DNA from: Chitinispirillales bacterium
GTDB lineage: Bacteria > Fibrobacterota > Chitinivibrionia > Chitinivibrionales > Chitinispirillaceae
DNA length: 61,775 bases
Direction of reading: 5' to 3'
Assembly (NCBI GenBank): GCA_031281485.1
Contig: JAITFI010000027.1
Location: 1-61,775 of the forward strand
Every line of letters starts with the position of its first letter. Position 1 is the stretch's first letter. The notes beneath the pieces were generated by a model, which did no database searches, was not told where the DNA came from, and saw nothing but the letters and a program-made list of their open reading frames with translations. Below, one piece after another: positions 33,252-42,172 of this stretch. Both the position numbers and the translations under genes were made by a program.

Positions 33252-34643
33252 ATGGAAAAAAGAAACATTTTGGTAGTAGACGACAAAGACTTTATGCGCG
33301 AATCCATCTCCGAGGTTCTGCGCCGCAAAGGCTACGATGTTAAGACCGCCTCGGGCGGACACGAAGCCATGGAAATATTTAAGCGCGAATCCTTCGACCT
33401 CGTCATCTCCGACTACAAGATGCCGCAGATGAACGGCGTGGAACTTCTGCAGAGCGTCAAAGCCGTCAATGCCGACGTGCCGTTCCTGATATTCACCGGC
33501 TTCGGCGAGATCAAGATCGCCGTTGAGGCGATGCAGAAGGGGGCCTTCACTTTCCTTGAGAAGGATGACTCCCTTCTGCAAAAGATTGAAGTGACGGTTG
33601 ACGGGGCGCTCGAGAAGCGCTCGCTCATTGTCGAGAACAAGATGCTAAACACCGAGAACGAGACGCTCAAAAACGAGTTGCGCGACAGGTGGAACTATGT
33701 GGGTTGCGCGCCTAAACTTCAGGAGATCCGCCAGTTCACGCAGAGCGTGGCGGGCAGCCGCTCCACGGTGCTTATAACCGGTGAGTCGGGGACGGGCAAG
33801 GAGCTCATAGCCCGCTGGATCCACTACCACAGCCCGAGGCAGTTGGGCCCGTTTGTCAAGATAAACTGCGCCGCGCTGCCGGAGCACCTCATTGAGTCGG
33901 AGCTGTTCGGCCACGAGAAGGGGGCGTTCACCGGGGCGATAAAGGACAAGACGGGCAAGTTCGAGGCGGCGAACCGCGGGACGCTTCTCTTGGACGAGAT
34001 CAGCGAGATGCCGATGAGCGCTCAGGCCAAACTGCTTAGGGCCATACAGGAGAAGGAGATACAGAAGGTGGGCGGCGACGATCCGCTGAAGGTCGACGTA
34101 AGGATATTGGCCACGTCCAACCGCGATCTGCTGGCGGAGATGGACAAGGGGAACTTCCGAGAAGACCTGTACTACCGTCTCAACATATTCCACGTTGAGC
34201 TGCCGCCGCTGCGCGAGAGGAAAGAGGACATTGTCGCGCTTGTCGAGCACTTTATAGGCAAGTTCAACGACGAAAACGACTTAAGCGTCTCCGGTCTCGA
34301 AGAGGGTTGCAAGAAGCTCTTGTGCGCGTACAATTGGCCCGGCAATATCCGGGAGTTGGAAAACAAGGTTGAGCGGGCTGTGGTGCTGACGTGCACCGGC
34401 CTGATAAAGCCGACGGCGTTCGATCTTACGACCGACGGCGCGCGCGCCAGATCCTCCGGCAGAGGTCTTGAAGCCGGGATGACCATAGACGAGGCGGAGA
34501 AGGAGCTGATAATAAAGACGTTGGAGCATTGCGGCAATAAAAAAAACGAGGCGGCGAAGATGCTGGGGATATCGGTACGGACGCTCAGGAATAAACTGAA
34601 CCAGTATGCTTTGGGGACCGATGACGACGTGGATGACGATTGA
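33252..34643 (+). CDS. NtrC-family sigma54-dependent response regulator
   Basis: A 463-residue, three-domain activator. Receiver with V-V-D-D and D54 in V-I-S-D-Y-K-M-P; AAA+ domain with Walker A G-E-S-G-T-G-K-E, the sigma54-contact loop G-A-F-T-G-A and Walker B L-L-L-D-E-I; C-terminal Fis-type helix-turn-helix (N-E-A-A-K-M-L-G-I-S-V-R-T-L-R-N-K). It would be phosphorylated by the adjacent kinase and drive sigma54 promoters, which I did not find convincingly in the window. Confidence 0.95.
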   Translation: MEKRNILVVDDKDFMRESISEVLRRKGYDVKTASGGHEAMEIFKRESFDLVISDYKMPQMNGVELLQSVKAVNADVPFLIFTGFGEIKIAVEAMQKGAFTFLEKDDSLLQKIEVTVDGALEKRSLIVENKMLNTENETLKNELRDRWNYVGCAPKLQEIRQFTQSVAGSRSTVLITGESGTGKELIARWIHYHSPRQLGPFVKINCAALPEHLIESELFGHEKGAFTGAIKDKTGKFEAANRGTLLLDEISEMPMSAQAKLLRAIQEKEIQKVGGDDPLKVDVRILATSNRDLLAEMDKGNFREDLYYRLNIFHVELPPLRERKEDIVALVEHFIGKFNDENDLSVSGLEEGCKKLLCAYNWPGNIRELENKVERAVVLTCTGLIKPTAFDLTTDGARARSSGRGLEAGMTIDEAEKELIIKTLEHCGNKKNEAAKMLGISVRTLRNKLNQYALGTDDDVDDD

Positions 34644-34672
34644 TTTATTAATTTATGAGATTGACTTATTTC

Positions 34673-35641
34673 CTACGTTTTACACATATCGTTCACCGTA
34701 GGCAGCGAGTCTATCCCCCAGCCCTTGATCCCTTTAAAGAGCGCTACGGAGTTCGCGAATTCCGCCGCGGCGAACGGATCGTAGCCGTTCGCGATGCAGT
34801 TTAGGAAAGCTCCGTTGAACGCGCTGCCGGCCAGCGCCGGCGTTTTGAACGGGCAGCTCCCGTCGTCGGTAGGTTGCGGGAAAGTTTTTATGTTTCTTTC
34901 GGTGCCCACCATGCATCCGGCGGCGCCCATCTTGACCACCACTATGCCCACGTTCCGGTTTAACAAGAAGCCTATCACGTCCAACGCCCGCTCGAAGCCG
35001 AACAGCCATTTGGACTCCTCCGGCCACGATACGAAGAAGACGTCTACCAGCGGAAGCACGTTCCACATATTCATTCTGTACTCATCGAACGACGACCAGC
35101 GCTGCAGCCGCACGTTGGGGTCGTATGCGACCATTATCTTATTGGTGTGCGCGAACAGAAAGGCGTTGAAAATGGCGCGCTGCGTTTGGGGCGAGACCGA
35201 TTGCAACTCGCTTGACGCGTAGACTATCTTGCTGTTATCCAAATATTCGTTGTGCACAAGCGTCGGTGTAATGTGTTTGCTCGCCGTGCCGGGGTGGTGG
35301 ATCAGGTACTCGCGGTATTCAGGATACTTCGTGCTTGTGATGTAGAGCCCGTTGTAAGATTCTTGGCATGTGGTCACCAAGCTTATGTCGATCTTCTGCG
35401 CGGTAAGCCGTTCGCGTATGAAGTTGTGAAACTGGTCGTGCGCTATGGCGGATATCAGCTGCACCCTGGACCCGAGCCGCGCGGCGGTGGCGGCTACGAC
35501 GAGGTCGGCCCCGCCAATGTCCATCTTGAACGAGCCGGAGTTTACGACATCCCCCTCGCACATAAGTTCCACCATGCTCTCGCCGATAACTATTAGGTCG
35601 AACTCTTTGTCGTGTACAGATATCATTTTGTTCCCGATCAT
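34673..35641 (-). CDS. PfkB-family sugar-kinase homologue, probably catalytically degenerate
   Basis: About 322 residues with the PfkB/ribokinase fold: D-L-I-V-I-G-E-S-M-V-E-L at the start, I-G-G-A-D-L-V-V-A-A-T-A-A-R-L-G for signature 1 and A-G-S-A-F-N-G-A-F for signature 2. In active members signature 1 has a conserved Asn (here Val) and signature 2 reads D-T-x-G-A-G-D with a catalytic Asp (here Ser, with T-P-A-L before it). I therefore expect loss of kinase activity and perhaps a binding or regulatory role. The start is uncertain (TTG 35650, ATG 35641 or ATG 35626). Confidence 0.8.
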   Translation of the reverse strand: MIGNKMISVHDKEFDLIVIGESMVELMCEGDVVNSGSFKMDIGGADLVVAATAARLGSRVQLISAIAHDQFHNFIRERLTAQKIDISLVTTCQESYNGLYITSTKYPEYREYLIHHPGTASKHITPTLVHNEYLDNSKIVYASSELQSVSPQTQRAIFNAFLFAHTNKIMVAYDPNVRLQRWSSFDEYRMNMWNVLPLVDVFFVSWPEESKWLFGFERALDVIGFLLNRNVGIVVVKMGAAGCMVGTERNIKTFPQPTDDGSCPFKTPALAGSAFNGAFLNCIANGYDPFAAAEFANSVALFKGIKGWGIDSLPTVNDMCKT

Positions 35642-35731
35642 TAAATCCAAAGCCCAAAACCAGCGTCAACTAAAAATACGAAATGGAACTTGAGTTTGGC
35701 AAATATTTTGGCAAATATTATCTTTAATATT

Positions 35732-36706
35732 ATGATAGAAAGAAATGATCCCTGCTGGTGCGGCAGCGGTAAAAAATACAAAAAGTGCCACCTCTCAAGC
35801 GATGAAGAGAAGCGCGTACCCCCAAAAAAGGGCGTTACGGCGCGCGCGTCCGCCAAAGAGCCGCCAAAGAGCCGGCAGAAGAAGAGTTTGCAAAAAACAC
35901 CCGCCCAGATCGACGGGATGCGCCGCAGCGGCGCGTTCAACGGGCGGCTTTTGGACTACATCCGCCCATTCGTCGCGGCCGGCGCGGTTACGGACGACCT
36001 GAACACGTTGATCCACAATTACACCGTCGAAAACGGCCACATACCGGCCTGCCTCGGCTACAAGGGGCATAAGCGCGCTTTCCCTAAATCGTGCTGCATC
36101 TCGCGGAACGATGTTGTATGTCACGGTATCCCGTCCAAGGATGAGCGCGTATTGGAGGGGGATATCGTCAATATTGATCTGACCACTATAGTTGACGGCT
36201 TTCACGGCGACTCCTCCGAGACCTTCATGATAGGCGCGGTCAGCAAAGAGGCGCGGCATCTTGTGGGCGTGGCGGCCAAGGCCCTCATTATCGGCATAGA
36301 CGCGGTGAAGCCCGGGGCGCACCTGCGCGCCATCGGCGACGCCATCGAACCCTTCGTCAACGCCCAAGGCTGTTCGGTGGTCCAGCAGTACACCGGCCAC
36401 GGGATCGGCTTGAAGTTCCACGAGTCCTTCTCCGTCTACCATCACATAGAACCCCGCGGCGAGGATATAATCATGCTGCCCGGAATGACCTTCACCATAG
36501 AGCCGATGATAAACCTCGGCGGTTACGCGGTGACGACGGACTGGGGGGACGACGGGTGGACGGTCAGGACGGAGGACGGGTCGCTCTCCGCCCAGTTCGA
36601 GCATACCGTCTTGGTGACCGACAGCGGCGCCGAGGTGCTGACACTCACCCCGTCGCAGAGGGCGGCTGGGGTCAGGCTCATCGTCGACGGGGAGGCGTAC
36701 CGGTGA
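35732..36706 (+). CDS. map: Methionine aminopeptidase type I with N-terminal SEC-C motif
   Basis: A 324-residue enzyme removing initiator methionine. An N-terminal zinc-binding SEC-C motif (P-C-W-C-G-S-G-K-K-Y-K-K-C-H) and a Lys/Pro-rich linker precede the pita-bread fold. Metal ligands are D in N-I-D-L-T, D in H-G-D-S-S-E, H in T-G-H-G-I-G, and E in F-T-I-E-P-M and Q-F-E-H-T-V. ATG 35732 begins right at M-I-E-R-N-D-P; AT-rich -10-like words touch it and no ribosome site is seen, so the mRNA may be leaderless. The stop overlaps proB. Confidence 0.95.
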   Translation: MIERNDPCWCGSGKKYKKCHLSSDEEKRVPPKKGVTARASAKEPPKSRQKKSLQKTPAQIDGMRRSGAFNGRLLDYIRPFVAAGAVTDDLNTLIHNYTVENGHIPACLGYKGHKRAFPKSCCISRNDVVCHGIPSKDERVLEGDIVNIDLTTIVDGFHGDSSETFMIGAVSKEARHLVGVAAKALIIGIDAVKPGAHLRAIGDAIEPFVNAQGCSVVQQYTGHGIGLKFHESFSVYHHIEPRGEDIIMLPGMTFTIEPMINLGGYAVTTDWGDDGWTVRTEDGSLSAQFEHTVLVTDSGAEVLTLTPSQRAAGVRLIVDGEAYR

Positions 36707-37860
36707 CCGGACAGGCGCTATTCCGCAAAGAGCTCAAAGACGTCCGTACGATCGTGGTCAAAACCGGCAGCCGCATACTCACCGCCGCCGGCCACGAGAG
36801 GCGCGTCGAGCGGCTTGCCGCCGACCTGTCCGCGCTGCGCAAATCCGGCGCGCGGGTAGTGCTAGTCTCCTCCGGCGCCATCGCCCACGGCATGAAGGCG
36901 CTCGGGCTCGACAAACGGCCCTCCGAGATCCCGATGCAGCAGGCCTGCGCCGGAATAGGGCAGAATAGGCTTATGGCCATCTACCAAGAACACTTCGCGA
37001 AACACGATACGCTGATAGGGCAAGTCCTGCTGACGTGGGACGACCTGCGCAGCAAAAAACGCTACCTCAATCTGCGCAACACGCTGTTCAAATTGTTCGA
37101 CTGCGGGGCGATACCCATAGTGAACGAGAACGACTCCGTGAGCGTGGAGGAGATATGCTTCGGCAATAACGACACGCTGGGCGCGCAAATAGCGATGCTG
37201 GTCAACGCCGACGTGTTGGTCAATTTGACGGATGTCGGCGGGCTCTACGACAAAAACCCGCACACGGAGAAGGACGCGAAGCACATCCCGGTCGTGAGCG
37301 CCGTCTCCGTAGGGATACAGAAGATGGCCGGCGACAAGAAGAGCGAGATAAGCGTGGGCGGCATGTCCACAAAGCTGAAGGCCGCCGAGATGGTCACGCG
37401 GGCCGGTATTCCGGCGCTGATTGGCGACGGTTTCAGCCAAAGCTTGCTGACGGTGCTGAAAGACGAGTCGCGGGCGACGCTCTTCCTGCCGTCCGACAAA
37501 AAGATACCCTCAAGGCAGCGTTGGATAGCCTTCACCGGGCAGTCGGCGGGGAGCATCGTCGTGGACGCCGGGGCGTCCAAGGCTATAACGGAAAAGGGCA
37601 AAAGCCTGCTGGCCGCCGGGATCACGAAGGTCAGCGGAAGGTTCAACGCCGGGGACATGGTGGATATAGTCGATACGCGCGGAGACGTTATAGCCAAAGG
37701 GTTGGTAAACTTCTCCACGGACGAGGTTGAGGCTATACGCGGGTGCAAAACGGCTGAGGTGGAGAAAAAGCTCGGCGCCATAAGGTTCAACGAGGTGATT
37801 TTGCGGGATAATATGGTCGTGGCGCCGGACGGTCAGAAATCATGCCCGGCGGAGAAATAA
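36703..37860 (+). CDS. proB: Glutamate 5-kinase
   Basis: A 385-residue enzyme for the first step of proline synthesis. The amino-acid-kinase domain shows V-V-K-T-G-S-R-I-L, V-S-S-G-A-I-A-H-G, G-Q-N-R-L-M and N-E-N-D-S-V-S-V, with S-V-G-G-M-S-T-K-L-K-A-A near residue 220. A PUA domain follows (I-V-V-D-A-G-A-S-K-A-I). The GTG start at 36703 overlaps the map stop (GTGA) with GGAGG eight bases upstream. The 3' end overlaps the convergent patatin gene by 28 bp. Confidence 0.95.
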   Translation: MTGQALFRKELKDVRTIVVKTGSRILTAAGHERRVERLAADLSALRKSGARVVLVSSGAIAHGMKALGLDKRPSEIPMQQACAGIGQNRLMAIYQEHFAKHDTLIGQVLLTWDDLRSKKRYLNLRNTLFKLFDCGAIPIVNENDSVSVEEICFGNNDTLGAQIAMLVNADVLVNLTDVGGLYDKNPHTEKDAKHIPVVSAVSVGIQKMAGDKKSEISVGGMSTKLKAAEMVTRAGIPALIGDGFSQSLLTVLKDESRATLFLPSDKKIPSRQRWIAFTGQSAGSIVVDAGASKAITEKGKSLLAAGITKVSGRFNAGDMVDIVDTRGDVIAKGLVNFSTDEVEAIRGCKTAEVEKKLGAIRFNEVILRDNMVVAPDGQKSCPAEK

Positions 37861-40271
37861 AGCATGTGCTCCGGTATTGCCTCCGGGTCGTATTTGTGCC
37901 GTATAAGCCGCCCGTAAGAGAGTCGTATCGGTCCGAACAGCGTGTTGTACGCTACGCCCGCGCCGGCGCCCAGCGGGCTCTTGGGCGAGAGGTCGTCGTT
38001 CGTGCTGATGAACTCCTCGTATGTCCATAGGCGCGCCCAGTCCAGCATTGCCGACATGTAGAGGTTTTTGCGTATCTTCAGCCTGTACTCCAAATGCGCC
38101 AGCCCGAAGACGTCCGCCGATACTTTGCGCGGTTTCATTCCCATGAACGGGACGATGTTGTATATGTCCGCGTCGTGGTAGTTTTGCTCGGGTATCGCGC
38201 CGCCCAGATAGAATTTTTCAACCTCCGGCAGCGTGTGGTCTGTCCAGCCGACCACTACTTGTCCGTGAAGGGTGTGCCTATTGAGGAACGTGACGTAGCG
38301 GTTGAAGTTGCCGTCCAACTTTCTGAACTCCTCGATTCCGCCAAGCCCCAGAGCCCTCCCGCCGGCCATGCCGGCCGTGATGGTGTGCCGCCATCCGTTC
38401 TTAGTGAACGGGGTGGCGTCTCTCGTGTCGGCGGTCAGCCGCAATAGAAAGTATGGAAGAGTGTTTCTAAAACCGAAACCGAGGTCTTTGTCGAAGATGT
38501 TTTGGGTGCTCTGCAACAGTTGAAACCATTCTAGTTTGGCTCCGGCCTCCAACGATACCGATTTTCCTATCTGGCTTCCCACAATGAACGTAACGCCGCT
38601 CTTGCCCAGTACCTCGTCGCCGATCACGATAGAATCCGGCAGCAGCGTGGAATCGGGCGCGAACCGCTGATACGCGTCGCGGCTGTATACCTGCTCGCGC
38701 GCCGTGAAAAGCTGCGCGTTGCAGTTTATCGCCGAGTTCTGGGTTAGGAGGATATCCGTCGTGAAGCCGACGGCGTACTTCTCTTTGCGTGATCCGTACT
38801 GCAGGTGCAGAGCCGTAGATATCCCCAACCCGAAGATATTTTCGTAGGCCGGCTCTATAAACCCCTCGCCCAGATGGTACTCGTCGTAGCGCAGACCGCC
38901 CCGTACGCGCCAGTATTTCTCCTCCTCTACATGGATGTCGACGCCCTCTTCTTGATTGGTCTCTAATCTCACGCTCTTGAAGAGCCCGGTGGCGTAGAGC
39001 GACCGGATTGCCCGTTCCACCGCCGCGCTGTCGAGCGGCATACCGATCTTTATGCCGCTCGCCGTGAGCGTTTGGCCTGTGGATGTCTTTTCATTGCCGA
39101 ATATCCGCACGGATTTTACGGATGTGAGGATGGCGCCCCCGTTGCGGCGTTGCTGTTCGTTGGCGGCGCTTTGCGGCGTTTGCCCCAAACGCGCCGCGAT
39201 CTCCGGGATGACTTTCACCGTCGCCGCGTAGCCGAGCGCCACCAGCGTATCGATTTGGCTGAAATCGGTATTGGTTATCGCGCCCAGCTGCGGCGTTATA
39301 AGCACATCCGCGCTGCGCGTGTCCCGCAGTTTGTTCTGCGCCACGCCTATGGAGACGACCTGTTCCATGAGGCGCACCGGGTTGTCGATAAGCTGTTCGC
39401 GCCCCCATAACGGCGAGGTTACGTCGATAGCCACGGTAAATTCCGCGCCGGCGTCCGCGGCGGTCTGCACGGGGATGTTGGCGGAGAGACCGCCGTCAAT
39501 GAGCATCTTGCCGTCAAGTTCAAGCGGCGAGAAGGCGAGTGGCGCGCTGCATGAGGCCCGTATTGCCGCCGTCAGGCTCCCGTTCGAGAAGACCGCCCTG
39601 TTCCCCGTCAAAAGGTCGGTGGCGACCACACGCAGGCTCACGGGCAGGTTGTTGAAGTCGTAGCCGGCGGCGTGAAGCGCCGGCAGCGTCCTCGCCGTGA
39701 GCAGTTCGTAGAAAATCTGCCCGTTCGAGATGGCGTTGGGCAGCGCCGGTTTTAAGTTGTCGTCCAACCGCATGTCGAAGAGGTATCCCTTGGGGGACGA
39801 TTTCTGGCTGACGAAGAGCGAAGGCCGCGAATTGGCGTTGGTCGATACGCGGCTCCAATCCACCGTCCGCGCGATGTATAGTATCTGCGAGGCGTCGTAA
39901 CCGCACGCGTAGAGCCCGCCGACGACGGAGCCCATGCTGGTGGAGACGATGAGGTCGGGTTTGAGATTGGCCTCTTCAAGGGCCATTAGCGCGCCGATCT
40001 GGGCCAGACCGCGGGACCCGCCGCCGCTTAGAATCAGGGCGAATTTATATTTTGGCGGATTGACATTGTTGGCGATGCTAGTATTAATGGCGGTATCGGT
40101 ATTGATATTCACGGATGTATCGGTATCTGCAGCGATGTCTGTATTGATATCGTCAACATCCGTATTGACATCGGTATAAACGATATCCGCCGCCGCGAAG
40201 GCGCAGACGGCGCACCCGACGGCGGCTGCCGATCGCGCGAAAATAAAAATTTGACGGAATCCGCTCCGCAT
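37833..40271 (-). CDS. Patatin-like phospholipase fused to POTRA and Omp85 barrel
   Basis: A type Vd-autotransporter-like protein of about 812 residues. After a signal peptide (M-R-S-G-F-R-Q-I-F-I-F-A-R-S-A-A-A-V) comes a Asp/Thr/Asn/Ile-rich linker of ~40 residues. A patatin domain follows with L-S-G-G-G-S-R-G, the nucleophile in S-T-S-M-G-S and the catalytic D-G in L-I-D-G-G-L-S. A POTRA domain (S-V-R-I-F-G-N-E...F-K-S-V-R-L-E-T) and a C-terminal Omp85/BamA-type 16-strand barrel ending Y-F-S-A-G-H-D-F complete it. I start at 40271, where the signal peptide begins; a longer frame to 40439 lacks sense and covers the operator-like repeats. Confidence 0.9.
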   Translation of the reverse strand: MRSGFRQIFIFARSAAAVGCAVCAFAAADIVYTDVNTDVDDINTDIAADTDTSVNINTDTAINTSIANNVNPPKYKFALILSGGGSRGLAQIGALMALEEANLKPDLIVSTSMGSVVGGLYACGYDASQILYIARTVDWSRVSTNANSRPSLFVSQKSSPKGYLFDMRLDDNLKPALPNAISNGQIFYELLTARTLPALHAAGYDFNNLPVSLRVVATDLLTGNRAVFSNGSLTAAIRASCSAPLAFSPLELDGKMLIDGGLSANIPVQTAADAGAEFTVAIDVTSPLWGREQLIDNPVRLMEQVVSIGVAQNKLRDTRSADVLITPQLGAITNTDFSQIDTLVALGYAATVKVIPEIAARLGQTPQSAANEQQRRNGGAILTSVKSVRIFGNEKTSTGQTLTASGIKIGMPLDSAAVERAIRSLYATGLFKSVRLETNQEEGVDIHVEEEKYWRVRGGLRYDEYHLGEGFIEPAYENIFGLGISTALHLQYGSRKEKYAVGFTTDILLTQNSAINCNAQLFTAREQVYSRDAYQRFAPDSTLLPDSIVIGDEVLGKSGVTFIVGSQIGKSVSLEAGAKLEWFQLLQSTQNIFDKDLGFGFRNTLPYFLLRLTADTRDATPFTKNGWRHTITAGMAGGRALGLGGIEEFRKLDGNFNRYVTFLNRHTLHGQVVVGWTDHTLPEVEKFYLGGAIPEQNYHDADIYNIVPFMGMKPRKVSADVFGLAHLEYRLKIRKNLYMSAMLDWARLWTYEEFISTNDDLSPKSPLGAGAGVAYNTLFGPIRLSYGRLIRHKYDPEAIPEHMLYFSAGHDF

Positions 40272-40320
40272 AATGTATATTAACTCTCGAGTGCTGCGGT
40301 ATGCTTTCGGCATTGCTGTT

Positions 40321-40414
40321 TCTCGTTTTACTCTCGTTTTACGGATGTATTCTCGTATTTGCCCCGGCTTAGTTCCGGACTCTCTCGTTTTAATCTCGTT
40401 TTGCTCTCGTTTTA
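40321..40414. promoter_or_regulatory. Six TCTCGTTTTA-like direct repeats with 11-bp phasing in a divergent promoter region
   Basis: Copies start at 40321, 40332, 40351 (degenerate), 40383, 40394 and 40405. The spacing is 11 bp within each cluster, so the sites lie on one face of the helix. The region separates the patatin-Omp85 gene (minus) and the secreted protein gene (plus). An operator array for one regulator is a reasonable reading. Confidence 0.5.
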
Positions 40415-40456
40415 CGTATGTTTTTTTCTTACAAAACATTAAAATAATAAAATACT

Positions 40457-42172
40457 ATGGGAAAATGTAAACATTTCTTTGCCGCGGCGTTAGTCTTATC
40501 GTCCGTAAGCGTTTCGGCGTCGTTCGTACAGCTTCCGGCGGATGAGGACGATCTTCCGGAGTTGTTAGAGGCGCGGATTATAGACACGGTTCAGTACGAA
40601 CAGCTCGTAGCCTTTTACGCCCTGCCGCTCTCCGTTCCGCGGGGGGAGCTGGCCTATCTGGCGCTGCTCTTTCCCGATATTGCCGATAAGATACCCGCCT
40701 CTTTTGAAGAGCTTTCGTCGTACAAGCCCTTTGACAATAAGCAAATCAGGAGGTTTTTTAATGATTATCCTGAGCTTGAGGGTTTTGAGCCTATACTGCG
40801 TTTCGACGACGCCGCGGCGCTTGCGGAGTCGGGCGGCGAAGTCGTTGCGGGTATAAACAGGTCAAGCGCTTCGGCGCTAAGGGGGCACCGGTTGAGGTTT
40901 CGGCGCAAAGGCGGCGTGTTGTCGGCGGAGGGCGGATTGGCGCTCAGCGACAGTTCGGCGCTGTGGCAAAGCCGGCGTCTCGGCCTCTCGTATAAGGGGG
41001 TGAACGCCCATATCGGTAATTTCAGGCAACCCATGCCGGGAGAGTTGGTAATGGGCCGTTTCGCGCCGCTCTCATCATTGATGGAATTGACGGATGATAA
41101 AACGGGCGATATGGCCGCCAATTGGCTCTACGGCGGCGGCGGCGCTTGGAACGGGATTTCCGTTGACGTGAAGGAGATATGTGGCGTCCGGATGATGGGG
41201 GCGAGCGCCTTCTGCCATCTTCGCCCCGCCGAGGCCGGTTGGGGTGTCGGGACGGATATAAACGTCGGGAAGCGCGCGAGGGTGTTCGCCGGTTTTACCG
41301 TTTTTTTGCTAGGCGCGGCGACGGATGCCGGTACGGATGGCGGCGACGGAGCTTATGGGGACGACGACGCTGTCGATGATGACGGCGGCAGGAAAAACGT
41401 CGTCACAAACGGGTATTACTATGCCCATCTATTTGCGGAGTACAAGGTCAAAAGCGTTCGGGCTACGGCGGAGGCCGCCGTGCCGATAGCCGAAGAAAGC
41501 CCGGCCGTTGCCATGTCGCTCCGTTTGAACTACCGCGTAAAGGGTTCGTCAGCCGAGTATCACGCGATATTCTATCCGGAGGATTTCATAGCTCCCATGA
41601 GCCGCCTGAAAAGGCAGCTGCTCTCCGAAATCGGCGAAAAAGAGCCGTCGGCGCCGATACAAAAACACGCCGTGAGAATGACGCTCCCGTTTATAAGCGA
41701 CGCGGTAAAGCTGATACCGGAGCTCGATTTCACCGAGAGCGGCGGCGTCAAGAGAATCCGAGGGCAGGCGGAAGCGAGGGCGCGTTTAGGCCGGCTGGAC
41801 GCCGCCGCCAAGCATACGGCAAAAATTTTCGCAACCGGCGCCGACTCGGTTTTGCACACGTCGGGCGCGTCGATAAACTACCAAACGGCTTATCCGGTAG
41901 AGATACGCGCCGTCTTTCAATGCGCCTACGGTTACTACGAAAAACCAAGAAATACATACGTGCTGGAAGCGCCGACCGCGCTAATTCCGAGCGCGGTCGT
42001 CACCCCGTATATAAGGGGAAAATATGTGTCGGTCAATGAATATTGGTTTGGAGTAAAGAGCGAGTTTCACCTATACAAAAAGACATGGACCGGGTTAATG
42101 TTGGAAGTTCCGGTTAATGTGAAAGGGGCGGACGATGTTTATGTCAAAGTATCGTCAAGTTATTCGTTTTAA
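40457..42172 (+). CDS. Secreted protein with N-terminal helix-hairpin-helix-like region and beta-rich body
   Basis: A 571-residue protein with a signal peptide (C-K-H-F-F-A-A-A-L-V-L-S-S-V-S-V-S-A-S). Residues 28-125 are helical and recall the degenerate HhH region found in some Bacteroidetes secreted proteins (D-L-P-E-L-L-E-A-R, Q-I-R-R-F-F-N-D-Y-P-E-L). The rest is beta-rich, Gly-rich and ends V-S-S-S-Y-S-F, as in outer-membrane barrels. TAAAAT ends a few bases before the ATG with no ribosome site. It overlaps the next gene by 38 bp, so the two probably act together. Confidence 0.6.
   Translation: MGKCKHFFAAALVLSSVSVSASFVQLPADEDDLPELLEARIIDTVQYEQLVAFYALPLSVPRGELAYLALLFPDIADKIPASFEELSSYKPFDNKQIRRFFNDYPELEGFEPILRFDDAAALAESGGEVVAGINRSSASALRGHRLRFRRKGGVLSAEGGLALSDSSALWQSRRLGLSYKGVNAHIGNFRQPMPGELVMGRFAPLSSLMELTDDKTGDMAANWLYGGGGAWNGISVDVKEICGVRMMGASAFCHLRPAEAGWGVGTDINVGKRARVFAGFTVFLLGAATDAGTDGGDGAYGDDDAVDDDGGRKNVVTNGYYYAHLFAEYKVKSVRATAEAAVPIAEESPAVAMSLRLNYRVKGSSAEYHAIFYPEDFIAPMSRLKRQLLSEIGEKEPSAPIQKHAVRMTLPFISDAVKLIPELDFTESGGVKRIRGQAEARARLGRLDAAAKHTAKIFATGADSVLHTSGASINYQTAYPVEIRAVFQCAYGYYEKPRNTYVLEAPTALIPSAVVTPYIRGKYVSVNEYWFGVKSEFHLYKKTWTGLMLEVPVNVKGADDVYVKVSSSYSF

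Noticed and set aside
36556-36702. Upstream start for glutamate 5-kinase
   Set aside because: It would overlap ~150 bp of the methionine aminopeptidase with a non-homologous N-terminus; GTG 36703 has a good ribosome site and a coupled overlap.
40272-40439. Longer N-terminus for the patatin-Omp85 protein
   Set aside because: A perfect signal peptide begins at 40271; the extra stretch is highly charged and covers phased repeats.
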